A stretch of 64,000 bases of DNA from JAGXTF01 sp044224315 (GCA_044224315.1 JBGAKR010000005.1:215540-279539), one strand, 5' to 3'. Shown: positions 41,718 to 51,886, counted from the stretch's first letter. The notes: generated by a model from the letters alone, not told the origin. Numbers and translations are program-made.

Positions 41718-43754
41718 TTGAATATTAAACCACTTTCTCTATTCTTTTTTCTTGCTTTCTCGCTTGGCATCAGTGGGTTTGCCTATGGCCAAACAGAGGA
41801 CAGTGCTGTGCGAATTAATGACATCACCGTTACTACTTTTCGCAACGAGCCTGTAAAAAAATCATCGCTGAATATTTCGCTGTTGGATGTAGACAGCCTG
41901 CGTTTTACCGGCACATTTAACATTACCGACCTAATGGCACGCCTGCCCGGAGTAAGTATGCTGAGCACAGGGGTAGCCATTGCCAAACCTGTAATTAGAG
42001 GCACTTATGGCAATCGGGTTGCCGTTTTATTATCGGGTTTAAAATTCGACAACCAGCAATGGCAAGAAGAGCATGGGCTGGGCATTTCGGATATCGGCAT
42101 AGGAAAGGTGGAAGTTATTAAAGGTCCCATGTCGGTGCTATTTGGTTCCGAAGCCATTGGTGGAATCATCAATTTGGTGGAAGAAAATAAACCCGAAACC
42201 GGCACTGAATTCAGTGATTTATCTTTTAAATTTAATTCCAATACATTGGGCGGACAATTACAGGCAGGTTACTTGCGCAATACGGGTAAACGCTGGTTCA
42301 GACTGCGGGTAGGGATAGAAAACAATGCCGATTATTCTGATGGAAAAAATGTGCGGGTACTCAATAGCCGGTTTGAAGGATACACTTTAAAATCTACCTA
42401 TGGATTTCAACGAAAAAACTGGATTTCAAACAATAATTTATTTTCATCTTTTAATCGGTTTGGATTTATTTTTAATGATATATACACATTTATCTCGCCC
42501 GACAATCGCTGGAGCCGCAAGCTGGATGTAAACCCCAACCACATGGTATTGCTCAATTGTTTAGCTTCCGAAAACCGGATAAAAATACACAAAAGTGTGT
42601 TGAATTTAAATCTGGGAATTCAATCCAACAAACGCATGGAGAATGAGGGTGGTGGGCAAATTAGCTTAAATATGCATTTATTTACTTTTCAGTATTTAGC
42701 AAAATGGGATACCAAATTGAGTAAAAAAAGCAACTTAACTATATCACATCTTGCCTCTGCAGAGCACAATACCAATTACGGAGGTCGAAAAATAGTGCCC
42801 AATGCGGGCATGCAGGAAGCCAATCTGGCGGCTTATTTTGAAACCCAAATAAACAAAGGTATAACCCTTGAAAATGGCGCGGGTGTAGGTATTCGCAGGG
42901 TAAAAACCTTTTTTACGACTGGATTAAACGGCCCTGGTAATTTGATTCAGCCGTTCGACAAAAAAGCAGGATATTACAATGTTTATAGCGGCATAAGTAT
43001 TAACCGTTTTAACTGGCTCATTAAATCCAACATTGCCAGTGGCGTGCGCATGCCCAATCTGGCCGAACTCTCATCTAACGGCTTGCACGAAGGTGTATTT
43101 ACTTACGAAATTGGCAACCCAGAATTTAAAAACGAACGGGTATTTTCATTTAATATTTATATAGGTAAAACCAGTAAATTTTTTGAATTTTATTTGAGTC
43201 CGTTTTTCAACCAATACTTAAATTACGTATACCTGGCACCCACTACCGAAACCTGGTTTGGATTTCCGGTATTTAAATATAAACAACAAAATGCCCAACA
43301 ATATGGGGCAGAATTTGCAGGTATTGTAAATATAAACCGCAGTTTAAAAGCCGGCGTCGCCATCTCGGGTATGACAAGCAAAACCGAGGATGGGAAATAT
43401 ACCCCGTATATTCCGGCTAAGAAAATAAGTCCGCAACTGACCTGGAATTTTAATACTAAAAACAAGGGTAAATTAAACATTTACGCCAATGCCGATGTGG
43501 TATTAAAACAACTTTTTGTAGCTGAAAACGAAATCGGGGCTAAACAATACACCTTAATCAATGCCGGAGCAGGGTATACCATTCAGGGTAAAAAACGCAC
43601 CACCATTTTATCTATTGCAGGTACCAATTTGGGCAACACTTATTATTTTGACAATTTATCCAGATTCAAAAATTTTGGCTTATACAATATTGGCCGTAAT
43701 ATTGTGTTTGGATTTAAAACAACCCTAGGCAGGAGTTGCCCAGTAAAACATTGA
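41718..43754 (+). CDS. TonB-dependent outer-membrane receptor
   Basis: 678 residues. Signal ends GISGFAYGQ. Plug domain motifs DLMARLPGVSML, PVIRGTYGNRVAVLLSGL, and IGKVEVIKGPMSVLFGSEAIGGIINLV are classic for siderophore/cobalamin/metal receptors of the FepA/BtuB type (no carboxypeptidase-regulatory N-domain). The barrel ends NIGRNIVFGFKTTLG. TTG start supported by promoter position. The next gene overlaps its stop. Substrate unknown; a metal or haem chelate is plausible. Confidence 0.92.
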   Translation: MNIKPLSLFFFLAFSLGISGFAYGQTEDSAVRINDITVTTFRNEPVKKSSLNISLLDVDSLRFTGTFNITDLMARLPGVSMLSTGVAIAKPVIRGTYGNRVAVLLSGLKFDNQQWQEEHGLGISDIGIGKVEVIKGPMSVLFGSEAIGGIINLVEENKPETGTEFSDLSFKFNSNTLGGQLQAGYLRNTGKRWFRLRVGIENNADYSDGKNVRVLNSRFEGYTLKSTYGFQRKNWISNNNLFSSFNRFGFIFNDIYTFISPDNRWSRKLDVNPNHMVLLNCLASENRIKIHKSVLNLNLGIQSNKRMENEGGGQISLNMHLFTFQYLAKWDTKLSKKSNLTISHLASAEHNTNYGGRKIVPNAGMQEANLAAYFETQINKGITLENGAGVGIRRVKTFFTTGLNGPGNLIQPFDKKAGYYNVYSGISINRFNWLIKSNIASGVRMPNLAELSSNGLHEGVFTYEIGNPEFKNERVFSFNIYIGKTSKFFEFYLSPFFNQYLNYVYLAPTTETWFGFPVFKYKQQNAQQYGAEFAGIVNINRSLKAGVAISGMTSKTEDGKYTPYIPAKKISPQLTWNFNTKNKGKLNIYANADVVLKQLFVAENEIGAKQYTLINAGAGYTIQGKKRTTILSIAGTNLGNTYYFDNLSRFKNFGLYNIGRNIVFGFKTTLGRSCPVKH

Positions 43755-44257
43755 AACGCCAATACTTTTCCATACTCATCCTGGCATTTTGGGTAGCAGC
43801 AGAAATGTTGCCCGCCGGAATGATGCTTTGGCAAAAGCAACAATTCACGGCACATTTCAAGCAGAAATTGGAATCCAGATCGTTTCAGGAAAAAATAAAA
43901 ACCGTGGTTTTAACGCCACAGGCCTATTCCAATGCCCATGAAGGCAGCAAAGAATTGAGGCTGAACGGAAGTATTTACGACATTATTCAACTTGAAGTAA
44001 AAAATGGAAAAATTGTAGTCCAATGTTTTGAGGATAATGAGGAAAACAAATTTGAATTCACCTCCAAATTATTGCAAAAACGCAGTCGCAAAAAATGCCA
44101 GGCCTTGTTAAAAAATCAATTGAATAAAATCCACTATGAGGATGAAAAGTTAAGTGTTCAATTGGGTATTTGTGTACCCGTTTATTTTCCTCAAAAAAAG
44201 TACCCTCTGCCTAAAATTATTGCGGAATTACCCTTGCAACCACCAGAGTTTTGTTAA
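43751..44257 (+). CDS. Small membrane-anchored protein coupled to the TonB receptor
   Basis: 168 residues from the TTG at 43751, whose last bases overlap the receptor TGA (TTGA); another TTG at 43736 is possible. N-terminal LKRQYFSILILAFWVAAEMLPAGMML is a signal anchor. The soluble part is basic, with Cys at QCFEDNEE, KKCQAL and LGICVPVYF, and ends PPEFC. I do not recognise the family. Tight coupling suggests a role in handling whatever the receptor imports. Confidence 0.65.
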   Translation: MKRQYFSILILAFWVAAEMLPAGMMLWQKQQFTAHFKQKLESRSFQEKIKTVVLTPQAYSNAHEGSKELRLNGSIYDIIQLEVKNGKIVVQCFEDNEENKFEFTSKLLQKRSRKKCQALLKNQLNKIHYEDEKLSVQLGICVPVYFPQKKYPLPKIIAELPLQPPEFC

Positions 44258-44333
44258 GTTGTATCCAAACAGAAAACCTCTACCCGATTTCAAAAAAACA
44301 ACCCACAACTTAATTTAAAACCAAACAAAAAAA

Positions 44334-44741
44334 ATGAAAAATATCATTGCAATTGCATGCTGCGTAGCAGCTTTAACCATATTCTCATCCTGCGAAGAAG
44401 ACGAAGGAAAAATCCCAAACATCAGTTTTAAAACGGGTGCCAACTATGTATCGGCCGATGCGATTCTCGACAAAGATTCGAACATTGTTATTGGTATCAG
44501 CGCATCAAAATCTGAAGACAAGGATGTATTGAAAAAATTCAATATTTCTAAATCCGTAAACGGAGGCAGCGACAGTACAGTCTTCCAAAAAGACCTGGCA
44601 GGCAGCGAAGCAGATAATTATAGCTACGACCTGCCTGTAAGAGTGGGAACCAAAGTTGGCAACAAAGAAAAATACACCTTCACCGTTACCAACCGCGATG
44701 GATTGGTAGGCCAAAAATCGCTGACTGTAACAATACAGTAG
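44334..44741 (+). CDS. Small lipoprotein with Ig-like fold
   Basis: 135 residues; signal MKNIIAIACCVAALTIFSSC then EEDEGK. The mature part is beta-rich and ends KYTFTVTNRDGLVGQKSLTVTI, resembling bacterial Ig-like or PKD-type strands. Function unknown. Follows the receptor pair by 76 nt and ends before a terminator. Confidence 0.75.
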   Translation: MKNIIAIACCVAALTIFSSCEEDEGKIPNISFKTGANYVSADAILDKDSNIVIGISASKSEDKDVLKKFNISKSVNGGSDSTVFQKDLAGSEADNYSYDLPVRVGTKVGNKEKYTFTVTNRDGLVGQKSLTVTIQ

Positions 44742-44743
44742 AG

Positions 44744-44769
44744 TTTATAGTTGACAGTTAGGACGCGGA
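44744..44769 (+). repeat. Second copy of the TTTATAGTTGACAGT phrase
   Basis: TTTATAGTTGACAGT followed by AGGACGCGG matches 10288-10313 with two differences. It starts 2 nt after the lipoprotein stop. Short and non-coding. Confidence 0.65.
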
Positions 44770-44807
44770 GTAATTGAAACGTCCCAATTTTAATATCTAA
44801 AAAATAG

Positions 44808-44840
44808 TCGGTGGGCCTTAAAAAGCTCACCGATTTTTTT
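44808..44840 (+). terminator. Rho-independent terminator
   Basis: TCGGTGGGC / GCTCACCGA stem (one mismatch) with an 8-nt loop and a run of seven T, ending the receptor-lipoprotein transcript. Confidence 0.8.
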
Positions 44841-44858
44841 GTTCGTAAAGTTAGAACC

Positions 44859-45125
44859 AATGAGATATCCGAAGGATATCGAAATGGCAGCAGGAATGTG
44901 TCATTTAATAATAAAAAAGAAGCACCGCCATCCGAGATCAGAGAATCAGCTGTCGAAAAGACTGCTTCCGTTATCTGACATCGGATATCCGCAATCGTCG
45001 GCTGCTCGTCGGCTGTCGATACGGCTGTTTCCGCTATCCAATATCAGATATCCGCGATCGTCGGCTGTTCATCGGCTGTCCGTCGGCTGTCTTTCGGCTG
45101 TTCAATCGGCTGTCTAACAGTTGCC
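44859..45125. repeat. Word-like repeats of the CGGATATC / CGGCTGTC family
   Basis: Contains GACATCGGATATCCGCAATCG, then chains of CGGCTGT words (TCGTCGGCTGTCGATACGG, TCATCGGCTGTCCGTCGG). Same vocabulary as unit B at 4334 and 6746, but rearranged. A plus-strand open frame here (44839-45117) is formed by these repeats and is not called. Confidence 0.75.
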
Positions 45126-45174
45126 CATTTCTTCCTAAAATACCGCATATTTGCAAACCCCATTCAATACTGAG

Positions 45175-46161
45175 TTGACAAAAATAGGCGTAATAGGAAG
45201 CGGAAGTTGGGCCACAGCCCTGATAAAAATACTGTCGGAGCACCCTGATTTGCAGGTGCAGTGGTGGATACGTAAAAACGAGGATGCCGAGTATATCAAA
45301 ACCTTCAGGCACAATCCCCGATACTTGTCGGCCGTTGAAATTAAAACCGAGCAAGTGCAACCCAATTCGGATTTGCAGGCGGTTATAGACCAAAGCGAAT
45401 ATGTGATTTTGGCAGTGCCCTCGGCCTTTTTGAACGATGCCTTGCAAAATTGCACCCTGCCTAAGGATAAAATCTACATATCGGCCGTAAAAGGCATTGA
45501 TCCCAAAAGCAGACAGGTGATTGCCAGGTATTTGGAAGAATCATTTGGCATTCATTCCGAGAACATAGGGCTTATTACGGGCCCCTGCCATGCCGAAGAG
45601 GTGGCGCTTGAAAAATTGAGTTACCTTACCATTTCTGCCCTCAATAAAGATGTAGCTGCACGGATTGAGCAATTTATCAACTGCAGGTTTATCAATACCC
45701 GGGTAAATAATGATTTGTACGGCGCTGAATATGCCGCTGTGCTGAAAAACATTTATGCCATCGGTGCCGGCATTGCCCATGGATTGGGGTATGGCGATAA
45801 TTTTCAGGCCGTATATGTAGGAGCTGCCCTGCGCGAAATGGAAACCTTTTTAGATGCTTTACACGAAACCCACCGCGATGTAAAAAATGCCGCTTACCTG
45901 GGCGATTTATTGGTTACCTGCTATTCCCAATTCTCACGAAACCGCACTTTTGGCAATATGCTGGGCAAAGGATATAGTGTAAATAGCGCCCAATTAGAAA
46001 TGAACATGATTGCAGAAGGATACTATGCCACTGAGAGTGTTTACCTATTTAGCAAAGAAATGACTTTAACACTTCCCATTATAGAAGCGGTGCATGCAGT
46101 AGTTTATGGGCACCACCCGGCAGCAAGTATATTCCGCAAACTAGCTTCTGAGCTCAGTTAA
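45175..46161 (+). CDS. gpsA: Glycerol-3-phosphate dehydrogenase [NAD(P)+]
   Basis: 328 residues. Reduces dihydroxyacetone phosphate to sn-glycerol-3-phosphate for phospholipid synthesis. N-terminal KIGVIGSGSWATALIKIL is the nucleotide-binding fold; then VSAFLND-type loop, ISAVKGID, ITGPCHAEEVA, the catalytic-lysine region YAAVLKNIYAIGAGI, and SRNRTFGNMLGKG. I favour the TTG at 45175 because it places MTKIGVIGSG at the start; the upstream TTG at 45151 lies in a promoter-like ATATTTG. Residue GPCHAEE is the usual GpsA active-site loop. Confidence 0.95.
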   Translation: MTKIGVIGSGSWATALIKILSEHPDLQVQWWIRKNEDAEYIKTFRHNPRYLSAVEIKTEQVQPNSDLQAVIDQSEYVILAVPSAFLNDALQNCTLPKDKIYISAVKGIDPKSRQVIARYLEESFGIHSENIGLITGPCHAEEVALEKLSYLTISALNKDVAARIEQFINCRFINTRVNNDLYGAEYAAVLKNIYAIGAGIAHGLGYGDNFQAVYVGAALREMETFLDALHETHRDVKNAAYLGDLLVTCYSQFSRNRTFGNMLGKGYSVNSAQLEMNMIAEGYYATESVYLFSKEMTLTLPIIEAVHAVVYGHHPAASIFRKLASELS

Positions 46162-46301
46162 ATTAAGAATATTTCAACTTAGGTTTAATTTCGTGTTAAG
46201 CCTGGGTTAATAACAATTTAACCAAACACTACTGAATCATAAAAATGGCTTAATAAAGGCGTAATAATCTGGGGCTTGTTTTGCAGCCGAAAGCCTGACA
46301 G

Positions 46302-49112
46302 ATGAAAAAACTCATCCACACACTCCTATTATTATTAACTGCCGGAACCGCATTTGCACAAAGCGGTTGGATTACCGGACGAATTTCTACCAAAGACGGA
46401 CGCACCGTTGCCGATGCAAAAATTATTGCCATAGGCCGCACGGATACTGCCACTTCTGATTTGGAAGGAAAATTTTATTTTAAACTGCCTGTAGGTAAAT
46501 ATTTAATTTATGCCGAACAGGATCAATTCGGAAATTTTTCAGATTCTGCTACCATTGTTGATGGAAAAGAAACCTATTTTAATGTGGTTTTAGACAACGA
46601 AAAAAAGATAGGCAATATTGATATTCGTGTAGCTCGCAAGCCAAAGGGTGGTACTGTAGATTGGGGTATTCAGGCCCAGCGTATCAACCCCGGTGTAAGC
46701 AGCAACGTAACATCTGCCGACCTGGCTAAAACCCCTATCAGCACTGCTGCCGGCGCACTCACCCGCATACCGGGTGCCACCATTATGGAGGGTAAATTTG
46801 CCAATATCCGTGGTATGTTCGATCGCTACAATTCGGGCTACTTAAATGGAGCTCCACTGCCCAGTACCGAAACTGATAGAAAAGCATTTTCTTTTGATAT
46901 TATTCCTTCAAGCTTGTTGGATAATATTGAAGTAATTAAATCAGGTACACCCGATTTAATTGGTGATTTCGGCGGTGGAATTATCCGCATTAATACCAAA
47001 AGTATTCCCGATAAATTAACCCAATCTTTCAACCTGGGTTTTCAGTACAATTCTATTACTTCTTTCCGCGACATTCAAGAGTTTCCAACCTCTACCAGCG
47101 AGTATTTTGGCATTCCGAGTGCAGCCCGTAAATTGCCCAATTTAAGTGGTGAACTTACCAGCAATAAAAGCACAGAATTTTTGGCCAATGAAACCCATAA
47201 ATTCAACAACGATTGGTCGTTAACCAGCAAACAACCCATGCTGGCACCCCGTTTTAATTATTCGCTGGGTGTACCGTTTAAATTAAAAAACAAACAGGAA
47301 ATTGGTTTATTGGTAAGCCTTAATTACTCGCTTACCCAAAAATATTCAGATGGAAATGTAAACCGCAACGACCTGGGCGACAATCGCACATTAAGCACTT
47401 TTACAGATCAACTATATACTTCTACTGTACAAAATGGAGGTATTGTAAATGTATCTTACAAATTCAACCGCAGTCGGATTGATTGGCGCAATTTGTATTC
47501 ATTAAACTATGGAAGCAGCAGCACCATTCGCAAAGGCCTTGCCAGTGCCGACGACGGATTGTCGATTGAAGGTTACTCAAATATGGTTACTTCCAACCGT
47601 TTGATGAGCTCACAAGTAAACGGTACCCATATTTTAGGCAAACGCCAGGCAACGCTTACCTGGATGCTGAATTATGGAAATACCCGCAGAGAAGTGCCCG
47701 ATTTCAGAATTGCCCAATACGGTATTTTAGATGGTACCCGCACCATTAGTTTAAATGACTTTTTCAATGCAGGTTCTGGACGATTTTTTTCTAACTTGGG
47801 TGAAACTTCTAAAAATGGAAGTGTAGATATGCGCCACAATTTGCAAACTGGTAAATTGCTTACCAAAATTAAATATGGTGCATTTTATCAACAACGTGTG
47901 CGCACTTTTACCAGCCGCAACTTTGTATACGGTCCGCTTACCCAACAAATTGAATCCAAAAACATGCCCGAACAGGATTTTGGTAGCAATAATATCAGTG
48001 CCAATCATTTGTACTTAGTTGAAAAAACTTCGATTGATAAGGATGATTACAATGGTGAAAGCAACCTGTATGCCGGCTATGCCATGCTAGAGCACAACTA
48101 TCCTGTATTTAAATCTAAAAGCAAAGACGGAAGCCAGGATATTAAAGTAATTTATGGCCTGCGTGTTGAACGTTTTTCTCAAATATTGCGCAATGCATAT
48201 TTCGACAAATACCTGGGTCGTTACCTATCTAATCCTGGAACCACAAACGATATTTTACCCTCTGTAAACATCAACACTCCTATTACCAAAAAAACCAACC
48301 TGCGCTTATCTTATTACAAAACTGTTAACCGCCCCGAGATGCGCGAATTGGCTCCATTTGCATTCTACAACTTTAATTTAAATTCTGAAATTTTGGGAAA
48401 TACTCAATTAAAAAGGGCCCAATTAAATAACTACGATATACGCTATGAAATGTATCCTAAAAAAGGCGATGCTATTTCAATCGGTGCATTTGCTAAAAAA
48501 ATAAATAGCCCCATCGAATTTTCGTTGGATGTTACACAACCTGCTATCCGCACCTTTAATTACCAAAACGGAAAAAGCGCTGAGATTTACGGAGCCGAGT
48601 TGGAAATTCGTAAAAACCTGGGTTTTATTAGCAAAACTGCTTTAAAAGGATTTTTCAATAACCTCTCATTGTACAGCAACTTCTCTTTAATTAAAAGCAA
48701 AGTACAATTCAGCGGCAAAACCACTTCGGTGCAAAACCGTCCATTGCAAGGCCAAAGCCCTTATGTAGCCAACGTAAGTTTGTTTTACGAAAACGAAAAA
48801 ACCGGCTTTCAGTTTTCTACTACCTACAACAAAATCGGATCGCGCATTGCTTACATAGGTGTGGCCAAAGATGTGCAAACCTATGGCGGCGATATCTATG
48901 AATTTGGCCGTGGCATACTGGATTTCCAAATCGGCAAAAGCTTTAAAAAAGCCGGAACAATAAAATTAACCTGTGGCGATATTTTGCATCAGAATACCGT
49001 GTATTATCAGGACTTGAACAACAATAAAAAATACGATGCAAAAGGAGACAACACCTTGTTCAAGTTCACCAATGGCTCGACCGTTACAATAAGTTACGGA
49101 TATACGTTCTAA
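46302..49112 (+). CDS. TonB-dependent receptor with carboxypeptidase-regulatory N-domain
   Basis: 936 residues, signal ending TAGTAFAQ. Residues about 20-105 form a CarboxypepD_reg-like domain (WITGRISTKDGRTVADAKI, DLEGKFYFKLPVGKY). The plug follows (ADLAKTPISTAAGALTRIPG, IRGMFDRYNSGYLNGAPLPS, IEVIKSGTPDLIGDFGGGII) and then a 22-strand-type barrel ending GSTVTISYGYTF. This subtype is often paired with T9SS-exported partners; a candidate lies at 50016. Upstream TTGTTTTG is a near match to the -7 element. Confidence 0.92.
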   Translation: MKKLIHTLLLLLTAGTAFAQSGWITGRISTKDGRTVADAKIIAIGRTDTATSDLEGKFYFKLPVGKYLIYAEQDQFGNFSDSATIVDGKETYFNVVLDNEKKIGNIDIRVARKPKGGTVDWGIQAQRINPGVSSNVTSADLAKTPISTAAGALTRIPGATIMEGKFANIRGMFDRYNSGYLNGAPLPSTETDRKAFSFDIIPSSLLDNIEVIKSGTPDLIGDFGGGIIRINTKSIPDKLTQSFNLGFQYNSITSFRDIQEFPTSTSEYFGIPSAARKLPNLSGELTSNKSTEFLANETHKFNNDWSLTSKQPMLAPRFNYSLGVPFKLKNKQEIGLLVSLNYSLTQKYSDGNVNRNDLGDNRTLSTFTDQLYTSTVQNGGIVNVSYKFNRSRIDWRNLYSLNYGSSSTIRKGLASADDGLSIEGYSNMVTSNRLMSSQVNGTHILGKRQATLTWMLNYGNTRREVPDFRIAQYGILDGTRTISLNDFFNAGSGRFFSNLGETSKNGSVDMRHNLQTGKLLTKIKYGAFYQQRVRTFTSRNFVYGPLTQQIESKNMPEQDFGSNNISANHLYLVEKTSIDKDDYNGESNLYAGYAMLEHNYPVFKSKSKDGSQDIKVIYGLRVERFSQILRNAYFDKYLGRYLSNPGTTNDILPSVNINTPITKKTNLRLSYYKTVNRPEMRELAPFAFYNFNLNSEILGNTQLKRAQLNNYDIRYEMYPKKGDAISIGAFAKKINSPIEFSLDVTQPAIRTFNYQNGKSAEIYGAELEIRKNLGFISKTALKGFFNNLSLYSNFSLIKSKVQFSGKTTSVQNRPLQGQSPYVANVSLFYENEKTGFQFSTTYNKIGSRIAYIGVAKDVQTYGGDIYEFGRGILDFQIGKSFKKAGTIKLTCGDILHQNTVYYQDLNNNKKYDAKGDNTLFKFTNGSTVTISYGYTF

Positions 49113-49140
49113 AAACGAATCAGGCTTTCAACTGATTAAA

Positions 49141-49176
49141 AAAAAAAATCCCGTCTGAAAAGATGGGATTTTTTTT
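49141..49176. terminator. Bidirectional terminator between convergent genes
   Basis: AAAATCCCGTCT / AGATGGGATTTT with loop GAAA and A/T runs on both sides, between the receptor gene and the adenosyltransferase gene. Confidence 0.85.
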
Positions 49177-49191
49177 GTTTTAAACACGTTT

Positions 49192-49749
49192 CTATTTTTT
49201 AGTTCTGGGGCTCCAGGTAATTTCTTCGCCTCCGTTTTGGCGATCTAAAAACCGGGCCAGGGTAAAGAAATAATCGCTAAGCCGATTGAGGTAAGGAATA
49301 ATCATTTCTTCTACTTCCTCATTATCGCGCAGCATCACTACCAACCTTTCGGCTCTGCGGCACACACAACGCACAACATGCGCCTGACTGCCAGGCACGG
49401 TGGCACCCGGTAGAATAAAATTCTTTAATTCGGGCAATTCGGAGGTCATACGGTCGATTTCGGTTTCTAAAAAACTGATATCAGAATCCTCCAGTTGGGG
49501 CAAAATCATTTTGCTTCCTGCTGCAGATGCAAGGTACGATCCCAGCGTAAACAATCGGTCCTGCACATCGGCCAGTATAGCGGTAATTTTGGCATCCTGG
49601 GTCATTGCACGCAGCATTCCAATGTGGCTGTTTAATTCATCTACGGTGCCGTATGCCTCTACCCTCAGGTGGTGTTTACTTACTCTATCGCCGCCCAGCA
49701 GTGCGGTTTTTCCGTCATCTCCCTTGCGGGTATAGATTTTCATGGTCAT
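49192..49749 (-). CDS. Cob(I)alamin adenosyltransferase, PduO type
   Basis: 185 residues. Transfers adenosyl from ATP to cob(I)alamin, giving coenzyme B12. Motifs: IYTRKGDDGKTALLGGDRV (ATP-binding), RVEAYGTVDELNSHIG, ILPGATVPGSQAHVVRCVCRRAER, IPYLNRLSDYFFTLAR. ATG at 49749, with an alternative ATG two codons later. A TAATATTG variant -7 element lies at 49763-49770. It implies the host uses B12-dependent enzymes or corrinoid salvage. Confidence 0.96.
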   Translation of the reverse strand: MTMKIYTRKGDDGKTALLGGDRVSKHHLRVEAYGTVDELNSHIGMLRAMTQDAKITAILADVQDRLFTLGSYLASAAGSKMILPQLEDSDISFLETEIDRMTSELPELKNFILPGATVPGSQAHVVRCVCRRAERLVVMLRDNEEVEEMIIPYLNRLSDYFFTLARFLDRQNGGEEITWSPRTKK

Positions 49750-50015
49750 AATTTCTGAGCTGCAATATTACAGGCTATTTATTTTAATTCGGTATGAATG
49801 CAATGTTAATTCCAACTTAACATTTAAAATCAACCCATTTGAGGCAACAATTAATTTACGTGCAAGCACACCTTGAAAACCAGTACCTTTTACAATGATT
49901 ACAATTCATCAAAGGCAATTATATGTCAAAAAAATATTAACCCATTCATAACATTGGTATCAATCTGCCATAACCTCTGGAATGAAATTTTGCAGCAGAA
50001 AAACAGCAACTCAAC

Positions 50016-51821
50016 ATGAAAAAAATTACACGCATCATCACGGCCGCAATATTGTGTATTACTGGTATTGCCAAAGCCCAATTCTTTGAAACTGTAAGCT
50101 ACTCTGGTGCATTGAGCCCCAATTCCAATGAAGACTGGACTAAAAACTGGACCAACTGGAATCCAAAAGCTACCAGCTATGCAGCAGTTACCGATAGCAC
50201 CACATTGAATGGCATGAGTGGATCTACCCCAGGTAAAATGGAAATTAGCACCACCGTTACATTAAATGCAAGCACTGTATATTTATTAAGAGGTTTTATC
50301 GTAATTAAAAGTGGGGGTGATTTAATAATCCCTGCCGGTACTTTAATTCATTGCAAAGGTGATTTGAATTCTACCCCTAAAAACTACGCTACAATTGTAG
50401 TAGAACGCGGTGGCAAAATTCATTCAAACGGAACCGCTTCTAATCCTGTAGTTTTTACCAGTTGGAAAAGCACTGGCCGCGATCGCGGTGATTGGGGTGG
50501 AATTTGCCTTTTGGGTTCTGCTTCAAACAACCAGGGTACAGATGTTCAACTGGAAGGTTTTAACAACGTAGCTTTCGACAATACTTTAGGCAAATATGGC
50601 GCTGGTTCTGGCTCACCTGTTGAAAACGACAACAGCGGAACTATTACTTATACCCGCATTGAATTTGGTGGACTGGCATTCGAAGCCAACAAAGAAATCA
50701 ACGGTTTAACTTTTGGTTCAGTTGGTAGCGGAACCACTATTGATGGTGTGCAGGTTTCTTACTCAAATGATGACAGCTACGAGTGGTTTGGTGGTTCGGT
50801 TCGCTGCAAACACCTGATTGCTTACAAAGGTACTGATGATGATTTCGATACTGATTTCGGTTACCATGGTGCCGTACAATTTGGTATTGCCGCCAAAGAT
50901 TCTGCTTACTTCGATTTAACCTATGCCATTTCTGGTGGTTCTACTTCTGAGGGCTTTGAAAGCGATAACGACGCTTCTGGTTCCGGCAAACTGCCTTATA
51001 CTTCTGCTATTTTCAGCAACATGACCATGGTTGGACCCGTACCAGTAGGCATGAACTGGAAAAATATGAACAGCACTGCTAAAAACGCATTCCGCAGAGG
51101 TGCCCGTATTCGCCGCAACAGTCATCAAAGCATTATCAACTCTATTTTTACCGGCTACCGCAATATCCTGATGTTTGATGGTGATTCTACTTACATTAAC
51201 TCTGGTGCAAAAGGCAACACTTTCCCTGCTCACACTTTATTCCGCAACAACGTTTTGGTAAACAGCGATTCAGGATATTCTCAGGCCTCTCCCTATGCTA
51301 AAAGTGCAGATGGATTGGTAGAAGTTGTAACCAAAGATACGGGTACACGTGCTGCCTTCAATACCTGGGTTCGTGCTTCGGGCAACAACAACAAAGTAAA
51401 CCCGGTGGCATTTGCAGCAGGTACTTTGCTGGTAGATCCTAAAAACGCTACTGCTCCTGATTTCCGCCCTGTAAGTGGTTCACCTGCCCTGGGTTTCAGC
51501 GACTATTCTTACAGCATTTTAAATGCTTTTGGCACTTACAATTCAGTAAACACCATTAACGCTATTGGTTACTACAATGTGTATCCAAATCCTGCTGCCA
51601 ATCAAATCAATATTGAATTTGCCTCAACTTCAACTTTTGCCGGCGAAGTAAAACTGGTTGATTTAAGTGGAAAAACTTTGCGCAGCTTTGGTACCCAAAA
51701 TTTCACTGCAGGCGACAATTTCTACAGTGCAGACCTGAGCAACGTACAAAACGGTGTATACCTGCTGGTAATCAGCGGCAAAGGTGGCAACCTCAGCAGC
51801 CGTGTGGTTGTAAATAAATAA
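50016..51821 (+). CDS. T9SS-exported beta-helix-like protein
   Basis: 601 residues with signal ending CITGIAKAQ. The central part has parallel beta-helix spacing (GGDLIIPAGTLIHCKGD, ATIVVERGGKIHSNG, DWGGICLLG, NGLTFGSVGSGTTIDGVQVSY, NDDSYEWFGGSVRCKHLIAY). The C-terminal ~75 residues (YYNVYPNPAANQINIEF to GNLSSRVVVNK) form a type A T9SS sorting domain, so the protein crosses the outer membrane by type IX secretion. No catalytic motif. It may work with the TonB receptor gene at 46302, although the adenosyltransferase gene lies between. Confidence 0.85.
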   Translation: MKKITRIITAAILCITGIAKAQFFETVSYSGALSPNSNEDWTKNWTNWNPKATSYAAVTDSTTLNGMSGSTPGKMEISTTVTLNASTVYLLRGFIVIKSGGDLIIPAGTLIHCKGDLNSTPKNYATIVVERGGKIHSNGTASNPVVFTSWKSTGRDRGDWGGICLLGSASNNQGTDVQLEGFNNVAFDNTLGKYGAGSGSPVENDNSGTITYTRIEFGGLAFEANKEINGLTFGSVGSGTTIDGVQVSYSNDDSYEWFGGSVRCKHLIAYKGTDDDFDTDFGYHGAVQFGIAAKDSAYFDLTYAISGGSTSEGFESDNDASGSGKLPYTSAIFSNMTMVGPVPVGMNWKNMNSTAKNAFRRGARIRRNSHQSIINSIFTGYRNILMFDGDSTYINSGAKGNTFPAHTLFRNNVLVNSDSGYSQASPYAKSADGLVEVVTKDTGTRAAFNTWVRASGNNNKVNPVAFAAGTLLVDPKNATAPDFRPVSGSPALGFSDYSYSILNAFGTYNSVNTINAIGYYNVYPNPAANQINIEFASTSTFAGEVKLVDLSGKTLRSFGTQNFTAGDNFYSADLSNVQNGVYLLVISGKGGNLSSRVVVNK

Positions 51822-51855
51822 AAAAGTAGTATTTCTTTATACTTTGGGTTTTGTG

Positions 51856-51886
51856 AACATCCGTCTTAGGGCGGATGTTTTTTTAT
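51856..51886 (+). terminator. Rho-independent terminator
   Basis: AACATCCG / CGGATGTT stem with an 8-nt loop and a T-run, 35 nt after the T9SS gene stop. Confidence 0.85.

Noticed and set aside
44839..45117. 92-codon plus-strand frame before gpsA
   Set aside because: Made of CGGATATC and CGGCTGTC words and starts inside a terminator T-run; repetitive protein with no plausible fold.
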